Assembly (NCBI RefSeq): GCF_002632825.1
Contig: NZ_NJAJ01000032.1
Location: 1 to 47,783 of the forward strand
DNA: 47,783 nt
Origin: Xenorhabdus stockiae
GTDB lineage: Bacteria; Pseudomonadota; Gammaproteobacteria; Enterobacterales; Enterobacteriaceae
Direction of reading: 5' to 3'
The translations under genes and the position numbers were made by a program. Position 1 is the stretch's first letter; every line of letters starts with the position of its first letter. Below the pieces are notes generated by a model. That model did not search any database. It was given only the letters and a program-made list of their open reading frames with translations, and was not told where the DNA came from. Positions 9,116 through 19,247 of this stretch are shown here, one piece after another.

Positions 9116-9862
9116 CTACCAGTATTGTTCACTGGTCACATGCCCCGGCTTACGGCGCAGGTGCTTTGTCATGCCACGTTGTTCTTTAAGCAATTGTTGG
9201 GTATCTCTGACCATCTGGGGGTTTCCGCATAACATCACGTGGCTGTTTTCTGCCTGCATTGATAAGCCGATAGCTGATTCCAGTTCACCATTTTCAATCA
9301 GTGCCGGAATTCTCCCCATTAGCGAATTCTGGCATTGTTCCCGGCTAACGATGGTCTGGATCCACAATTTCCCCTGAAACGTTTTTTCCAGTTGCCGCAT
9401 GAGAGGCAAATAACTTAAATCCTGCTCCCATCTGACTGCATGAACTAAGATAATATTTTCAAACCGCTCCAAATCATTTCCCAGCTGGAGAATGGAAAGA
9501 TAAGGCCCTATACCTGTTCCGGTTGAGAGCATCCAGAGGTTTTGGCAATCAGGGATTTCATCAAGAACAAAAAAACCGGCTGCCTGTTCTGTCACCAGAA
9601 CTTCATCACCGACCTGCAAAGTGGCAAGCTGAGGGCTGAGTTTTCCATTCGGTACAGTGACTAAATAAAATTCAAGACTATTGTCATTGGGAGCGTTGAT
9701 ATAAGAATAGGCTCTCTGGATACGTTCCTCTTCAATTTCGAGAGCAAGTTTTGCAAATTGGCCAGCAGTAAATTTTTCTATTGGTGCATGTAGCTTGATA
9801 CTGAATAGTGAATCTGTCCAATTGGTGACGTCAGTGACTTTTCCTGTAACCCAGTTTGCCAT
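9116..9862 (-). CDS. fpr: Ferredoxin/flavodoxin--NADP+ reductase
   Basis: FAD flavoprotein that passes electrons from NADPH to flavodoxin or ferredoxin, supporting activation of radical and Fe-S enzymes and oxidative stress recovery. The start at 9862 gives 248 residues, the E. coli length. The FAD-binding RAYSYINAP, the diphosphate loop GKLSP, the NADPH fold STGTGIGPYLSI and the C-terminal LCGNPQMV, ending in a Trp (EQYW), are intact. The frame continues 30 codons upstream, but the family begins at MANWV. In E. coli glpX lies upstream of fpr; here emrD is divergent from it instead. Confidence 0.97.
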   Translation of the reverse strand: MANWVTGKVTDVTNWTDSLFSIKLHAPIEKFTAGQFAKLALEIEEERIQRAYSYINAPNDNSLEFYLVTVPNGKLSPQLATLQVGDEVLVTEQAAGFFVLDEIPDCQNLWMLSTGTGIGPYLSILQLGNDLERFENIILVHAVRWEQDLSYLPLMRQLEKTFQGKLWIQTIVSREQCQNSLMGRIPALIENGELESAIGLSMQAENSHVMLCGNPQMVRDTQQLLKEQRGMTKHLRRKPGHVTSEQYW

Positions 9863-10150
9863 TGCATTTAGCCTCTCTGCACTATTACGAAAGAAAATTA
9901 TACGAAATAAAATTTTACAGAATGAAATTGTACGGAGTGAGTGACTCATCACTCGGTGATTCTACGCGATTGAGGGAAATAGGCTTATCGATTACGTGTT
10001 GCAGTCTAATTAACTGTATTTTCGTTGTATTTTAAGATGGATATGTACACTTTTATTGACATTGCAGAGTAATGTGACTGCAATTTTTTCCTCATGTAAA
10101 ATTGTATACTGCCGATAAAAAATATACATTGCTCGGGAAAATTTAATCTA

Positions 10151-10197
10151 GTGAAGTCTGTAGTCAGGTTTGTTCATTAATAACCTGAGGGCTTCAC
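10151..10197 (+). other. Hairpin I upstream of emrD
   Basis: GTGAAG (10151-10156) pairs with CTTCAC (10192-10197) and TCAGGTT (10164-10170) with AACCTGA (10182-10188), giving a two-part stem with an asymmetric internal loop and an 11-base apical loop. It lies in the 421-bp fpr-emrD intergenic region. There is a candidate -10 (TATACT) about 45 bases upstream. It could be leader RNA or an independent small RNA. Confidence 0.6.
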
Positions 10198-10206
10198 TGT
10201 TGCCGT

Positions 10207-10256
10207 TATACCCATCTGATTGATAGGGAATGTACCTTAATCAGGCGGTATATTTT
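10207..10256 (+). other. Hairpin II upstream of emrD, terminator-like
   Basis: TATACC (10207-10212) pairs with GGTATA (10247-10252), and CTGATT (10216-10221) with AATCAG (10239-10244), followed at once by TTTTGCTT. It ends 28 bases before the emrD start and directly follows hairpin I. The stem is AT-rich for an intrinsic terminator, so an attenuator role is only a possibility. The rest of 9953-10283 holds no gene that I can see. Confidence 0.55.
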
Positions 10257-10283
10257 GCTTAAATAAAATTGTATGTAAATGCG

Positions 10284-11468
10284 ATGAGAAAAATAGCACA
10301 TTTCAATTTATTGCTGATGTTAATTGCGTTAGCCGCTGTTGGGCAGATGACTCAGACAATTTATGTTCCGGTGATTGCTGATATAGCGAATAGCTTTGGT
10401 AAGCCGGCGGGGGAAGTCCAACGGGTTATGGCGGCCTATTTATTCGCTTATGGGTTTTCACAGCTCTTTTATGGGCCACTGTCGGATAAAGTCGGCCGTC
10501 GCCCCGTGATTTTGGCAGGAATGTCAGTTTTTCTGGTTGCTACGATATGTGCACTGTTTTCTTCCAGTTTATTGGCATTGGTGATAGTCAGTGTATTTCA
10601 GGGACTGGGAACGGGAGTCGCAGGCGTAATGATACGTACTGTGCCAAGAGATTTATATACCGGAGCATCGCTGCGTTGTGCCAATAGTCTGTTGAATATG
10701 GCGATACTGGTCAGCCCGTTATTAGCACCGATGATTGGTGGTGTCGTGGGCCATTATTTTGGCTGGCGTGCCTGTTATTGGTTTTTATTGTTGCTGGGTT
10801 CAGGCGTGCTCCTGTTTTTATTCCGGCATTTCCCGGAAACCCGTCCGGAGCAGACAACGCAGAGCACAATGCTGGTTTCTTTCCATCAGCTGCTATCCAA
10901 TGGCATTTTTGTTTCTTATCTGATTATGCTGATTGGCGGTCTGGCGGGAGTGGCTGTGTTTGAAGCTAGCTGTGGAGTTTTGCTCGGCGCTGTTTTAGGG
11001 CTGGATAGTTTAACAGTCAGTATTTTGTTTATTCTGCCTATTCCTGCTGCATTTCTGGGAGCATGGTATGCAGGGCGTGAAAACAAAACGTTTTATCAGC
11101 TGGTGTGGAATGCTGTTATTTGCTGTCTGTTGGCGGGAACATTGATGTGGTTGCCCGGCTGGTTCGGCATTATGAATGTCTGGACGTTGTTGCTTCCGGC
11201 TGCGCTGTTCTTTTTTGGGGCGGGTATGTTATTTCCGCTGGCGACGACGGGTGCTATGGAACCCTTCCCTTATCTGGCTGGAGCGGCAGGTGCGCTGGTG
11301 GGTGGGTTACAGAATGTAGGATCTGGTGTGGCTACATGGCTATCGGCGATGCTGCCACAAAATAGCCAATTCAGCGTGGGTATGCTGATGTTCTGTATGG
11401 CGTTACTTATTTTATTGTGTTGGCTGCCAATCTCTCAGAGGATCCAGCAGCAGGAACGTACTGTCTGA
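10284..11468 (+). CDS. emrD: Multidrug efflux MFS transporter EmrD
   Basis: Twelve-helix major facilitator drug:proton antiporter of the inner membrane. The 394-residue product matches E. coli EmrD in length and in many blocks: GQMTQTIYVP in helix 1, YGPLSDKVGRRP in the helix 2-3 loop (MFS signature), PRDLYTGASLR, LMLIGGLAGVAVFEA and AMEPFPYLAGAAGALVGG. The ATG at 10284 aligns with the E. coli start; an in-frame TTG at 10269 would add five residues. There is no clear Shine-Dalgarno before 10284. In E. coli emrD lies at about 83 min, away from fpr, so its position between fpr and glpK is a difference. Confidence 0.94.
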   Translation: MRKIAHFNLLLMLIALAAVGQMTQTIYVPVIADIANSFGKPAGEVQRVMAAYLFAYGFSQLFYGPLSDKVGRRPVILAGMSVFLVATICALFSSSLLALVIVSVFQGLGTGVAGVMIRTVPRDLYTGASLRCANSLLNMAILVSPLLAPMIGGVVGHYFGWRACYWFLLLLGSGVLLFLFRHFPETRPEQTTQSTMLVSFHQLLSNGIFVSYLIMLIGGLAGVAVFEASCGVLLGAVLGLDSLTVSILFILPIPAAFLGAWYAGRENKTFYQLVWNAVICCLLAGTLMWLPGWFGIMNVWTLLLPAALFFFGAGMLFPLATTGAMEPFPYLAGAAGALVGGLQNVGSGVATWLSAMLPQNSQFSVGMLMFCMALLILLCWLPISQRIQQQERTV

Positions 11469-11493
11469 GATATTCATTGAATTATCGGATACT

Positions 11494-11528
11494 AAAAAGC
11501 TCTGACGCTAATCTGTCAGAGCTTTCGC
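11494..11528. terminator. Bidirectional terminator between emrD and glpK
   Basis: AAAGCTCTGAC (11496-11506) is the perfect reverse complement of GTCAGAGCTTT (11515-11525), 8-base loop, with A-rich and T-rich flanks. It sits between convergent emrD and glpFK. A 12-bp perfect palindrome CGCATATATGCG (11526-11537) follows immediately. Confidence 0.85.
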
Positions 11529-11541
11529 ATATATGCGCTTT

Positions 11542-13080
<1,539 letters not shown>

Positions 13081-13135
13081 TTATTTAATAATTTTTTATT
13101 TTTTAATCTGTTATCATCTCTAAATATAGGCAAAA

Positions 13136-13933
13136 CTAATTTTCACGTGGTAAATGACGGGAAATTAATTTGCGGTAACCAAATGCACCCAGTATGGCGC
13201 CAATAATAGGGGCTACCAATGGAACAAGGAAATAAGGGATGTCCCGACCTCCGGTCAGAGCAATATTTCCCCATCCGGCAAAATAAGCAACTAATTTAGG
13301 TCCAAAATCACGAGCGGGATTCAGAGCAAATCCGGTCAGAGGACCAAAAGAACCACCGATAACGGCAATCAGAATACCGATAATCAATGGTGCCAAAGGG
13401 CCACGTGGAATACCGTTGCCGTCGTCTGTCAGAGCCAGGATCAGGCAAAGCAAAACAGCCGCGATGATAACTTCAACAATAAATGCATGGAATACGGATA
13501 TTTGTGTTGCAGGGTAAGTGGAAAAGACGCCAGCCGTGAAAAGACTTTCTTGCGACCCACGAGCAATGTTGTGAACTTGCTCATAATCAAGGAAAAGGTT
13601 GTAATACATCATATAGACAAGAGCTGCGGCGACAAAACCGCCTAGCATTTGGGCAATGATGTAAGGGAGTACTTTTTTTCTGTCAAAACTGGCAAATAGG
13701 CATAGAGCAATAGTTACTGCGGGATTAAGGTGTGCACCAGAAATGCCGGCAGTAAGGTAAACAGCCAGGGCGACACCAAAGCCCCAGATAATGCTGATTT
13801 CCCACAGTCCAAGTTGTGCACCTGCAAGACGTGCGGCAGCAACACAGCCTAAGCCGAAGAAAACAAGCAATGCTGTACCCAGAAACTCTGAAATACATTG
13901 ACCTGATAATGTTGGAGTGGTGGTCTGGCCCAT
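13136..13933 (-). CDS. glpF: Glycerol facilitator GlpF (aquaglyceroporin)
   Basis: Six-helix inner-membrane channel of the MIP family for glycerol and small polyols. Both half-helix motifs are present: HLNPAVTIAL near residue 67 and ALNPARDFGPK near residue 202; the Arg after the second NPA is the selectivity filter, and Asp after it (NPARD) marks an aquaglyceroporin. 265 residues against 281 in E. coli, with a shorter C-terminal tail. First gene of the glpFK unit, divergent from zapB as in E. coli. Confidence 0.97.
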   Translation of the reverse strand: MGQTTTPTLSGQCISEFLGTALLVFFGLGCVAAARLAGAQLGLWEISIIWGFGVALAVYLTAGISGAHLNPAVTIALCLFASFDRKKVLPYIIAQMLGGFVAAALVYMMYYNLFLDYEQVHNIARGSQESLFTAGVFSTYPATQISVFHAFIVEVIIAAVLLCLILALTDDGNGIPRGPLAPLIIGILIAVIGGSFGPLTGFALNPARDFGPKLVAYFAGWGNIALTGGRDIPYFLVPLVAPIIGAILGAFGYRKLISRHLPREN

Positions 13934-14030
13934 TTCTATATCCTATAAAAAGTACAGAGAGGAGATTAATTATTAGTCCTTTCTTGCTGCGTTCTGATTA
14001 CGCAGAGAAAGGTGGTGTGAATTTATCGTT

Positions 14031-14102
14031 AATGAGCGGAAACGAGAAATAGCGAAATTGAAATCTGCGTGTTGCGTCAACAAAATGAGCGAATTCGCAT
14101 TT
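14031..14102 (-). promoter_or_regulatory. Candidate GlpR operators upstream of glpFK
   Basis: Two GlpR-like sites stand 98-169 bp upstream of glpF. 14083-14102 (AAATGAGCGAATTCGCATTT) is near-palindromic around the perfect core GCGAATTCGC. 14031-14050 (AATGAGCGGAAACGAGAAAT) matches the right half of the E. coli GlpR consensus WATKYTCGWWMWCGAGMWTW well and the left half poorly. GlpR control of glpFK is established in E. coli; binding here is inference. The remainder of the 389-bp glpF-zapB gap shows no gene. Confidence 0.45.
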
Positions 14103-14322
14103 AATTGGGGTTTTATTCATCGTTAAAATGTGATCTTATCTTCATTTAGGATTAGTCACTATATTTCTCGTCATACCCGGTAAATTTCGGGTTACCTCAC
14201 GTAATAAATAGGGAGGTCGCTCGTAAGATGGAGGGTATATGCCACACATTAGAAGTATGAAACTAGACAGTCGTTAACAGGCTAAATACAATCAAGGCAT
14301 TGCTTATAAGAGGGGCTCGAGA

Positions 14323-14565
14323 ATGTCATTTGAAGTTTTTGAAAAGCTGGAATCTAAAGTTCAGCAGGCAATTGATACCATTACTTTGCTGCAAATGGAA
14401 ATTGAAGAATTAAAAGAACAGAACGCAGTGTTATCTCAGGATGTCCAGAATGCGACAGACAGCCGTGATTCACTGGTACGTGAAAATGAGCAGCTCAAAC
14501 AAGAACAATCAGCATGGCAAGAACGCTTACGTACCTTGTTGGGTAAAATGGAAGACGTGCAATAA
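14323..14565 (+). CDS. zapB: Cell division factor ZapB
   Basis: An 80-residue protein that is almost entirely coiled coil and is one residue shorter than E. coli ZapB. The start [18 protein letters not shown] and the heptad-rich [18 protein letters not shown] are near-identical to the E. coli protein. ZapB links the Z-ring to the chromosome terminus through ZapA and MatP; it acts at midcell in the cytoplasm. GAGGGG lies about nine bases before the ATG. Divergent from glpF and followed by a strong terminator, so it is probably monocistronic. Confidence 0.96.
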   Translation: MSFEVFEKLESKVQQAIDTITLLQMEIEELKEQNAVLSQDVQNATDSRDSLVRENEQLKQEQSAWQERLRTLLGKMEDVQ

Positions 14566-14612
14566 AGTATCCGCTGGCTTTACCGAAAGATAGTTTTGCA
14601 GAAATTATTTTG

Positions 14613-14646
14613 CAAAAAAAGGGCGATAATTACTGCGCCCTTTTTT
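14613..14646. terminator. Bidirectional terminator between zapB and rraA
   Basis: AAAAAAGGGCG (14615-14625) pairs with CGCCCTTTTTT (14636-14646) with a 10-base loop. The A- and T-tracts give a U-run on both strands, suiting the convergent zapB and rraA. Confidence 0.92.
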
Positions 14647-14681
14647 ATCATTATCAGGAGTGATGGCTGGGCTATAATTTA

Positions 14682-15191
14682 TTACACTTCATCATTATCT
14701 TCATCCCCATCTATTTCCAGCGGAACTTCTGACAAAATCATTCCTGTGTTGTCTGCATAAAGATAATCACCGGAAAAGAAAGTCACTCCGCCAAAATTTA
14801 CTCTGATATCGCTGTCCCCGATGCCTTCACTGCTGGAGCCTGCAGGAATTGCTGCCATCGCCTGAATACCAATATCAAATTCAGCAAGGTAATCTACCTG
14901 ACGCACAGCGCCATAAATGACGATACCTTCCCATTCGTTATTGACAGCAAGCTGGGCCAGCTCGGCATCGAGCAGAGCCTTGCGTACCGATCCGCCACCA
15001 TCAACCAGTAAAATGCGCCCGCGTCCCGGCTCTTCCAGCAAGTCATAGAGCAGTCCGTTGTCTTCAAAACATTTCACCGTGATGATTTGACCACCAAATG
15101 AAGTACGCCCACCAAAGTTGGAAAATAATGGTTCTACCACATTCACATCTTCTTGATAGATATCACAAAGTTCGGAAGTATCATATTTCAT
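14682..15191 (-). CDS. rraA: Ribonuclease E activity regulator RraA
   Basis: Trimeric protein that binds RNase E and DEAD-box helicases and slows mRNA decay; it shares the fold of class II aldolases and SAM-independent MenG-like proteins. 169 residues against 161 in E. coli, the excess being the acidic C-terminal tail DGDEDNDEV. Conserved blocks are [11 protein letters not shown] at the start, [25 protein letters not shown] and [10 protein letters not shown]. The frame continues 24 codons upstream, but the family starts at MKYDTS. It follows menA on the same strand, a 108-bp gap, as in E. coli. Confidence 0.96.
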   Translation of the reverse strand: MKYDTSELCDIYQEDVNVVEPLFSNFGGRTSFGGQIITVKCFEDNGLLYDLLEEPGRGRILLVDGGGSVRKALLDAELAQLAVNNEWEGIVIYGAVRQVDYLAEFDIGIQAMAAIPAGSSSEGIGDSDIRVNFGGVTFFSGDYLYADNTGMILSEVPLEIDGDEDNDEV

Positions 15192-15299
15192 GGGATTTAC
15201 GTCTGGTTTATGCAAGGAACGGACAGTATATCCTTTTAAGACTAGCGTTGGCAAAATCATCAATCTTAAAACGTGAGGATAAAATTGATATGTACTCGC

Positions 15300-16220
15300 T
15301 TAATTAAGTATCAGTCCAATCGAAAACAGGATATTGGTCAGAAGTGCCACTTTGACCATCTGTACTAATTGAGGGCGCATACCTTCGGCTGTTGGATCGC
15401 GCAGTACCTGTAGTACATGTTTCAATAGCATGGGAAATGCCAGTAAAAATAACCAGCCATACCCGTTGTTGTTCAGGTACAGAAGTGTAAAGGCGATAAA
15501 GCAGAACATTGCCCCCGTAAGCAGAGCAGCATGATAATAGCGGGCTTTTTTGCCACCGAGCCTGACTGCCAGTGTATTTTTGCCATTCTGGCTGTCTGTT
15601 TCGATATCCCGCAGGTTATTAATATTCAGTACGGCTACGGAGAGTAAACCACAGGCAGTTGCTGGCAGAACGGTACTTAAGGAAAAAGTATGCGCTTGTA
15701 AATAATACGTGCCAAGAACACTGAGCCAGCCAAAGAAAATCAGGACAGAAAGGTCACCCAGCCCCATATAGCCATAAGGTTTGGTACCAACGGTATAAGT
15801 AATGGCTGCAATAATTGCCAGTAAACCTAATCCCAGAAAACCAATAATATCTCCAAGGCTATGACAGGCTGCGGCAATAAGCGCAATGCCTGACAAACAG
15901 GAGAGCAGCACGGTAATTTTTAACGCGGTTTTCATTTGTTGGGCTGTAATCAGGCCCTTCTGCATACCCCGCATTGGGCCGATACGCTTTTCGGTATCAC
16001 TGCCTTTGGCGACGTCACCATAATCATTAGCAAGGTTAGACAGAATTTGCAGCAGGGAGGCAGTCAGGAAGGCTAGTAATGCCACAGGCCAGCTAAAATG
16101 ACCGGTCCATGAAGCAAGGGCTGAACCTGTCATAATTGCTGCTATCGCCAGCGGGAGGGTTTTCGGACGCAAACTTTCCAGCCATGCCTGCATTTGACTA
16201 CTTGTCGTTGTTGAGTTCAT
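15300..16220 (-). CDS. menA: 1,4-dihydroxy-2-naphthoate polyprenyltransferase MenA
   Basis: UbiA-family membrane prenyltransferase that joins dihydroxynaphthoate and octaprenyl diphosphate to make demethylmenaquinone. 306 residues (E. coli 308) with about eight to nine helices. The two Asp-rich Mg/diphosphate motifs are NDYGDVAKGSD (NDxxDxxxD) and DIETDSQNGKNTLAVRLG (DxxxD with GKxTL). The N-terminal SLRPKTLPLAIAAI is family-typical. It stands between the hslVU terminator and rraA. Confidence 0.97.
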   Translation of the reverse strand: MNSTTTSSQMQAWLESLRPKTLPLAIAAIMTGSALASWTGHFSWPVALLAFLTASLLQILSNLANDYGDVAKGSDTEKRIGPMRGMQKGLITAQQMKTALKITVLLSCLSGIALIAAACHSLGDIIGFLGLGLLAIIAAITYTVGTKPYGYMGLGDLSVLIFFGWLSVLGTYYLQAHTFSLSTVLPATACGLLSVAVLNINNLRDIETDSQNGKNTLAVRLGGKKARYYHAALLTGAMFCFIAFTLLYLNNNGYGWLFLLAFPMLLKHVLQVLRDPTAEGMRPQLVQMVKVALLTNILFSIGLILN

Positions 16221-16273
16221 ATTGTCATCAAATATGTCATATGTGATAAATTTTGATTTAAGCAGAATAGAGA

Positions 16274-16295
16274 AATGGGAGGCAAGCCTCCCATT
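16274..16295 (-). terminator. Terminator after hslU
   Basis: AATGGGAGGC and GCCTCCCATT form a near-continuous 10-bp inverted repeat with two central bases (16274-16295). It stands 36 bases past the hslU stop on the minus strand, followed there by TTTCTCT; the plus-strand flank CCATTTTTAC could serve the other direction. Confidence 0.75.
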
Positions 16296-16330
16296 CCATT
16301 TTTACTGTTACTAAGCAGGATCCAGATCAA

Positions 16331-17662
16331 TTACAGGATGAATCGACTCAGATCTTCATCAGCGACCAGTTCGTCTAAGTGTGATTTGACGTAGTCAGCG
16401 TTGATTTCAACTGATTGCCCCTGAGATTCGCTGGCGTCGAAAGAGATATCTTCCATCATGCGCTCAAGAACAGTATGCAGGCGGCGGGCACCAATATTTT
16501 CGGTTGTTTCATTAACCTGCCATGCTGCTTCTGCGATTTTGCGAATACCATCAGTGGTAAATTCAATGTGCATGCCTTCTGTTGCCATTAATGCCTTGTA
16601 CTGTTCTGTCAGTGAAGCATTTGGTTCAGTCAGGATGCGTTCAAAATCTTCGGTAGTTAATGCTTCCAGTTCGACACGGATAGGCAGACGGCCCTGTAGC
16701 TCTGGGATCAAATCGGAAGGGCTGGAAACCTGAAATGCGCCGGAAGCAATGAACAGAATATGGTCAGTTTTTACCATGCCATGTTTGGTGGAAACCGTAC
16801 AGCCTTCAACCAATGGCAGCAAGTCACGCTGGACACCTTCACGGGAAACATCCGGGCCGGAGGTTTGGCCACGCTTACAGATTTTATCGATTTCATCAAT
16901 AAAGACGATACCGTGCTGTTCAACGGCATCAATTGCCTGCTGTTTCAGCTCTTCAGGATTCACCAGCTTCGCAGCTTCTTCTTCCACCAGCAGCTTGAAT
17001 GCGTCTTTGATCTTCATCTTACGGCTTTTTTGACGCTGACCAGACAGGTTCTGGAACATGGACTGCAACTGATTAGTCATTTCTTCCATGCCCGGAGGTG
17101 CCATGATCTCAACACCAACCGGGGCAGCTGCCACTTCGATTTCGATCTCTTTCTCATCCAGCTGACCTTCACGCAGTTTCTTGCGGAATGCCTGACGGGT
17201 AGAGGATTGTTCTGGCTGCTCTTCAGCTTGTCCCCAGTTGTTTTTCGCTGGTGGTAGCAGAACATCCAGAATACGTTCTTCTGCCAGTTCTTCAGCGCGA
17301 TAGCGGTTTTTCTCAATGGATTGCAGGCGTACCATTTTTACTGCCGCATCAGTCAGATCGCGGATGATGGAATCAACTTCCTTACCGACATAACCCACTT
17401 CAGTGAATTTTGTTGCTTCAACTTTGATAAAAGGCGCATTGGCCAGTTTAGCCAGACGACGGGCGATTTCGGTTTTACCTACACCAGTTGGGCCAATCAT
17501 CAGAATATTTTTCGGAGTCACTTCATAACGCAGTGATTCATCCAACTGCATACGACGCCAGCGGTTACGCAGAGCGATGGCAACAGCACGCTTTGCTTTA
17601 TCCTGACCGATAATGTGGTTGTCAAGTTCGCTGACAATTTCGCGAGGAGTCATTTCAGACAT
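16331..17662 (-). CDS. hslU: HslU ATPase subunit of the HslUV protease
   Basis: AAA+ unfoldase (ClpY) that feeds substrates such as SulA and RpoH into HslV. 443 residues, the E. coli length. Walker [16 protein letters not shown] near residues 57-71, pore loop GYVGKEV, Walker [11 protein letters not shown] near 250-259, and the C-terminal SRFIL tail that inserts into HslV to activate it are all present. The intermediate I-domain (about 110-240) is intact. It follows hslV by 11 bp in one heat-shock operon. Confidence 0.98.
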   Translation of the reverse strand: MSEMTPREIVSELDNHIIGQDKAKRAVAIALRNRWRRMQLDESLRYEVTPKNILMIGPTGVGKTEIARRLAKLANAPFIKVEATKFTEVGYVGKEVDSIIRDLTDAAVKMVRLQSIEKNRYRAEELAEERILDVLLPPAKNNWGQAEEQPEQSSTRQAFRKKLREGQLDEKEIEIEVAAAPVGVEIMAPPGMEEMTNQLQSMFQNLSGQRQKSRKMKIKDAFKLLVEEEAAKLVNPEELKQQAIDAVEQHGIVFIDEIDKICKRGQTSGPDVSREGVQRDLLPLVEGCTVSTKHGMVKTDHILFIASGAFQVSSPSDLIPELQGRLPIRVELEALTTEDFERILTEPNASLTEQYKALMATEGMHIEFTTDGIRKIAEAAWQVNETTENIGARRLHTVLERMMEDISFDASESQGQSVEINADYVKSHLDELVADEDLSRFIL

Positions 17663-17673
17663 GCTATCTATCC

Positions 17674-18204
17674 TTACGCTTTTGAAGGCAGTTCTTCGAA
17701 GTTATGATTTTGGTTGGTGTAGATACAGATATCGCCAGCGATAGTCAGGGCGCGTTCTGCAATTTCCCGGGCACTGAGTTCAGTGGTTTCCAGCATTGCG
17801 CGCGCAGCTGCCTGTGCATATGAGCCACCGGAGCCAATAGCGATGAGATCATTTTCTGGCTGAATTACGTCACCATTACCTGTAATAATCAGAGATGCAT
17901 TTTCATCTGCAACAGCAAGCAGGGCTTCCAGCTTACGGAGCATTCTGTCTGTCCGCCAATCTTTTGCAAGTTCAACAGCAGCTTTGGTCAGGTGGCCCTG
18001 ATGCATTTCCAGTTTGCGTTCAAACAGCTCGAACAGGGTGAAGGCATCAGCGGTACCGCCGGCAAAACCCGCGATAACCTTGTCATTATAAAGGCGGCGT
18101 ACCTTACGGACATTGCCTTTCATAACGGTATGGCCCATTGTTGCTTGTCCATCACCACCGATGACGACCTGGCCATTACGGCGAACACTTACGATTGTAG
18201 TCAC
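17674..18204 (-). CDS. hslV: HslV peptidase subunit of the HslUV protease
   Basis: Threonine protease (ClpQ) related to proteasome beta subunits. 176 residues, as in E. coli. After removal of Met1, Thr2 of [11 protein letters not shown] is the nucleophile; Lys33 lies in the [11 protein letters not shown] region, and [15 protein letters not shown] and [13 protein letters not shown] are conserved. It is the first gene of hslVU and is preceded by a sigma-32 promoter that overlaps the end of ftsN. Confidence 0.98.
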   Translation of the reverse strand: MTTIVSVRRNGQVVIGGDGQATMGHTVMKGNVRKVRRLYNDKVIAGFAGGTADAFTLFELFERKLEMHQGHLTKAAVELAKDWRTDRMLRKLEALLAVADENASLIITGNGDVIQPENDLIAIGSGGSYAQAAARAMLETTELSAREIAERALTIAGDICIYTNQNHNFEELPSKA

Positions 18205-18322
18205 GAGTTAGCCCCTGGTTACAAAATAGAAGATGGTACACACGATACTTTTACTTACCAAAACCTTGGCTGTAAGCCACAATTGTTTATCAAAAGCAGC
18301 GTGTGCACGTTATTAGAAATCA

Positions 18323-18351
18323 AGATGGGGGGAACTTTTTGGTTTTTCAAC
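18323..18351 (-). promoter_or_regulatory. Sigma-32 (RpoH) heat-shock promoter of hslVU
   Basis: On the minus strand GTTGAAA (complement of 18345-18351) is followed after 14 bases by CCCCATCT (complement of 18323-18330). This fits the RpoH consensus CTTGAAA-N11-16-CCCCATNT with one mismatch. The -35 lies inside the last codons and stop of ftsN, and the -10 is about 120 bp upstream of the hslV start, leaving a leader of roughly 110 bases. Heat-shock control of hslVU is established in E. coli. Confidence 0.87.
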
Positions 18352-19174
18352 CCCCGGCAGGGCGGAGAATACAGCTGGGAATACCTGTATTAGTCACACG
18401 TCTGTGCATTTTTTCTGCACTTTCTCTGTTTTTATACGGCCCTAATACCACCCGATTCCAACTGTCCTTGGTTGTGATCTTACTCTCAATACCTGCCAGC
18501 GCAAGGTTGGCACGGACAGATTCCGCCTGTTCCATCGTACGGAACGAACCGCATTGTAACATTATTCGGGAGCCATTCGTCTCTGTCTTGGGCTTATTGG
18601 TTTCATTGGGTGCTTGCGATTGAGGAACCTGAGCCTGAGGCGACGGTAGTGGCACTGACGGCTTATTTTGCTGTGGTGTGTATTCTGAAAGCGGCTGTTG
18701 TGACGGTGGATTGATAATCACACGTGAGCGGGGTACTGGCTCACTGTTATAGGGGACTTCAGCCAATTGGACAGGCGTCTGGCGCATGTCGGCCTGCATC
18801 TGTTCAAGTAACTGGCGCTGTTCTGGGGTCAGTTCCGCTGGCCGGTTGTTTGGCTGGCCGGTTGTTAACGATGGATCCTGAATTGATGGCAGACCCACAG
18901 GCCGGTTTTCCAGCTCCTTAATATAGCTCCAGCGTTCTTCTGGTTTTGGTGGCAGACTATGGCCTTTAGGCTGGTGAGCAACTGGCGGTATATTTTTTTC
19001 ACTTTCATGTTTAGTGTGTACGATGAAATAAAGCCCGCCAATAAATGTGACGACCAGAGCTACAGCAATGACTAATAGTGTTTTAGGCAGCCCTTTAGCC
19101 TGATTTTTTTTCTTACCAGAACCTTTCTTGCGGGGATTAGAATGCCCGCGACCCACATAATCTCGTTGTGCCAC
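18347..19174 (-). CDS. ftsN: Cell division protein FtsN
   Basis: Bitopic divisome protein that triggers septal peptidoglycan synthesis. Layout: basic cytoplasmic tail with RDYVGRGH, one membrane helix at about residues 31-53, a periplasmic juxtamembrane region (EERWSYIKELENRP resembles the essential activation segment), a Pro/Gln-rich linker, and the C-terminal SPOR domain (about 200-275) that binds denuded glycan. The SPOR domain keeps both Cys (MLQCGSFR and IPSCILR) that form a disulfide in E. coli. At 275 residues it is shorter than E. coli FtsN (319); the shortfall is in the linker. Between cytR and hslV as in E. coli. Confidence 0.95.
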   Translation of the reverse strand: MAQRDYVGRGHSNPRKKGSGKKKNQAKGLPKTLLVIAVALVVTFIGGLYFIVHTKHESEKNIPPVAHQPKGHSLPPKPEERWSYIKELENRPVGLPSIQDPSLTTGQPNNRPAELTPEQRQLLEQMQADMRQTPVQLAEVPYNSEPVPRSRVIINPPSQQPLSEYTPQQNKPSVPLPSPQAQVPQSQAPNETNKPKTETNGSRIMLQCGSFRTMEQAESVRANLALAGIESKITTKDSWNRVVLGPYKNRESAEKMHRRVTNTGIPSCILRPAGG

Positions 19175-19247
19175 TGTATTTAATTCGCTGAGTTATAAAA
19201 AAATTAAGGAATAGATACCTAATGTTACTGAACATGTCTTTATTTGC

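Noticed and set aside
18347-19174. Shortened FtsN as a possible truncation
   Set aside because: The 44-residue shortfall is in the variable linker; membrane helix, activation segment and SPOR domain are all present.
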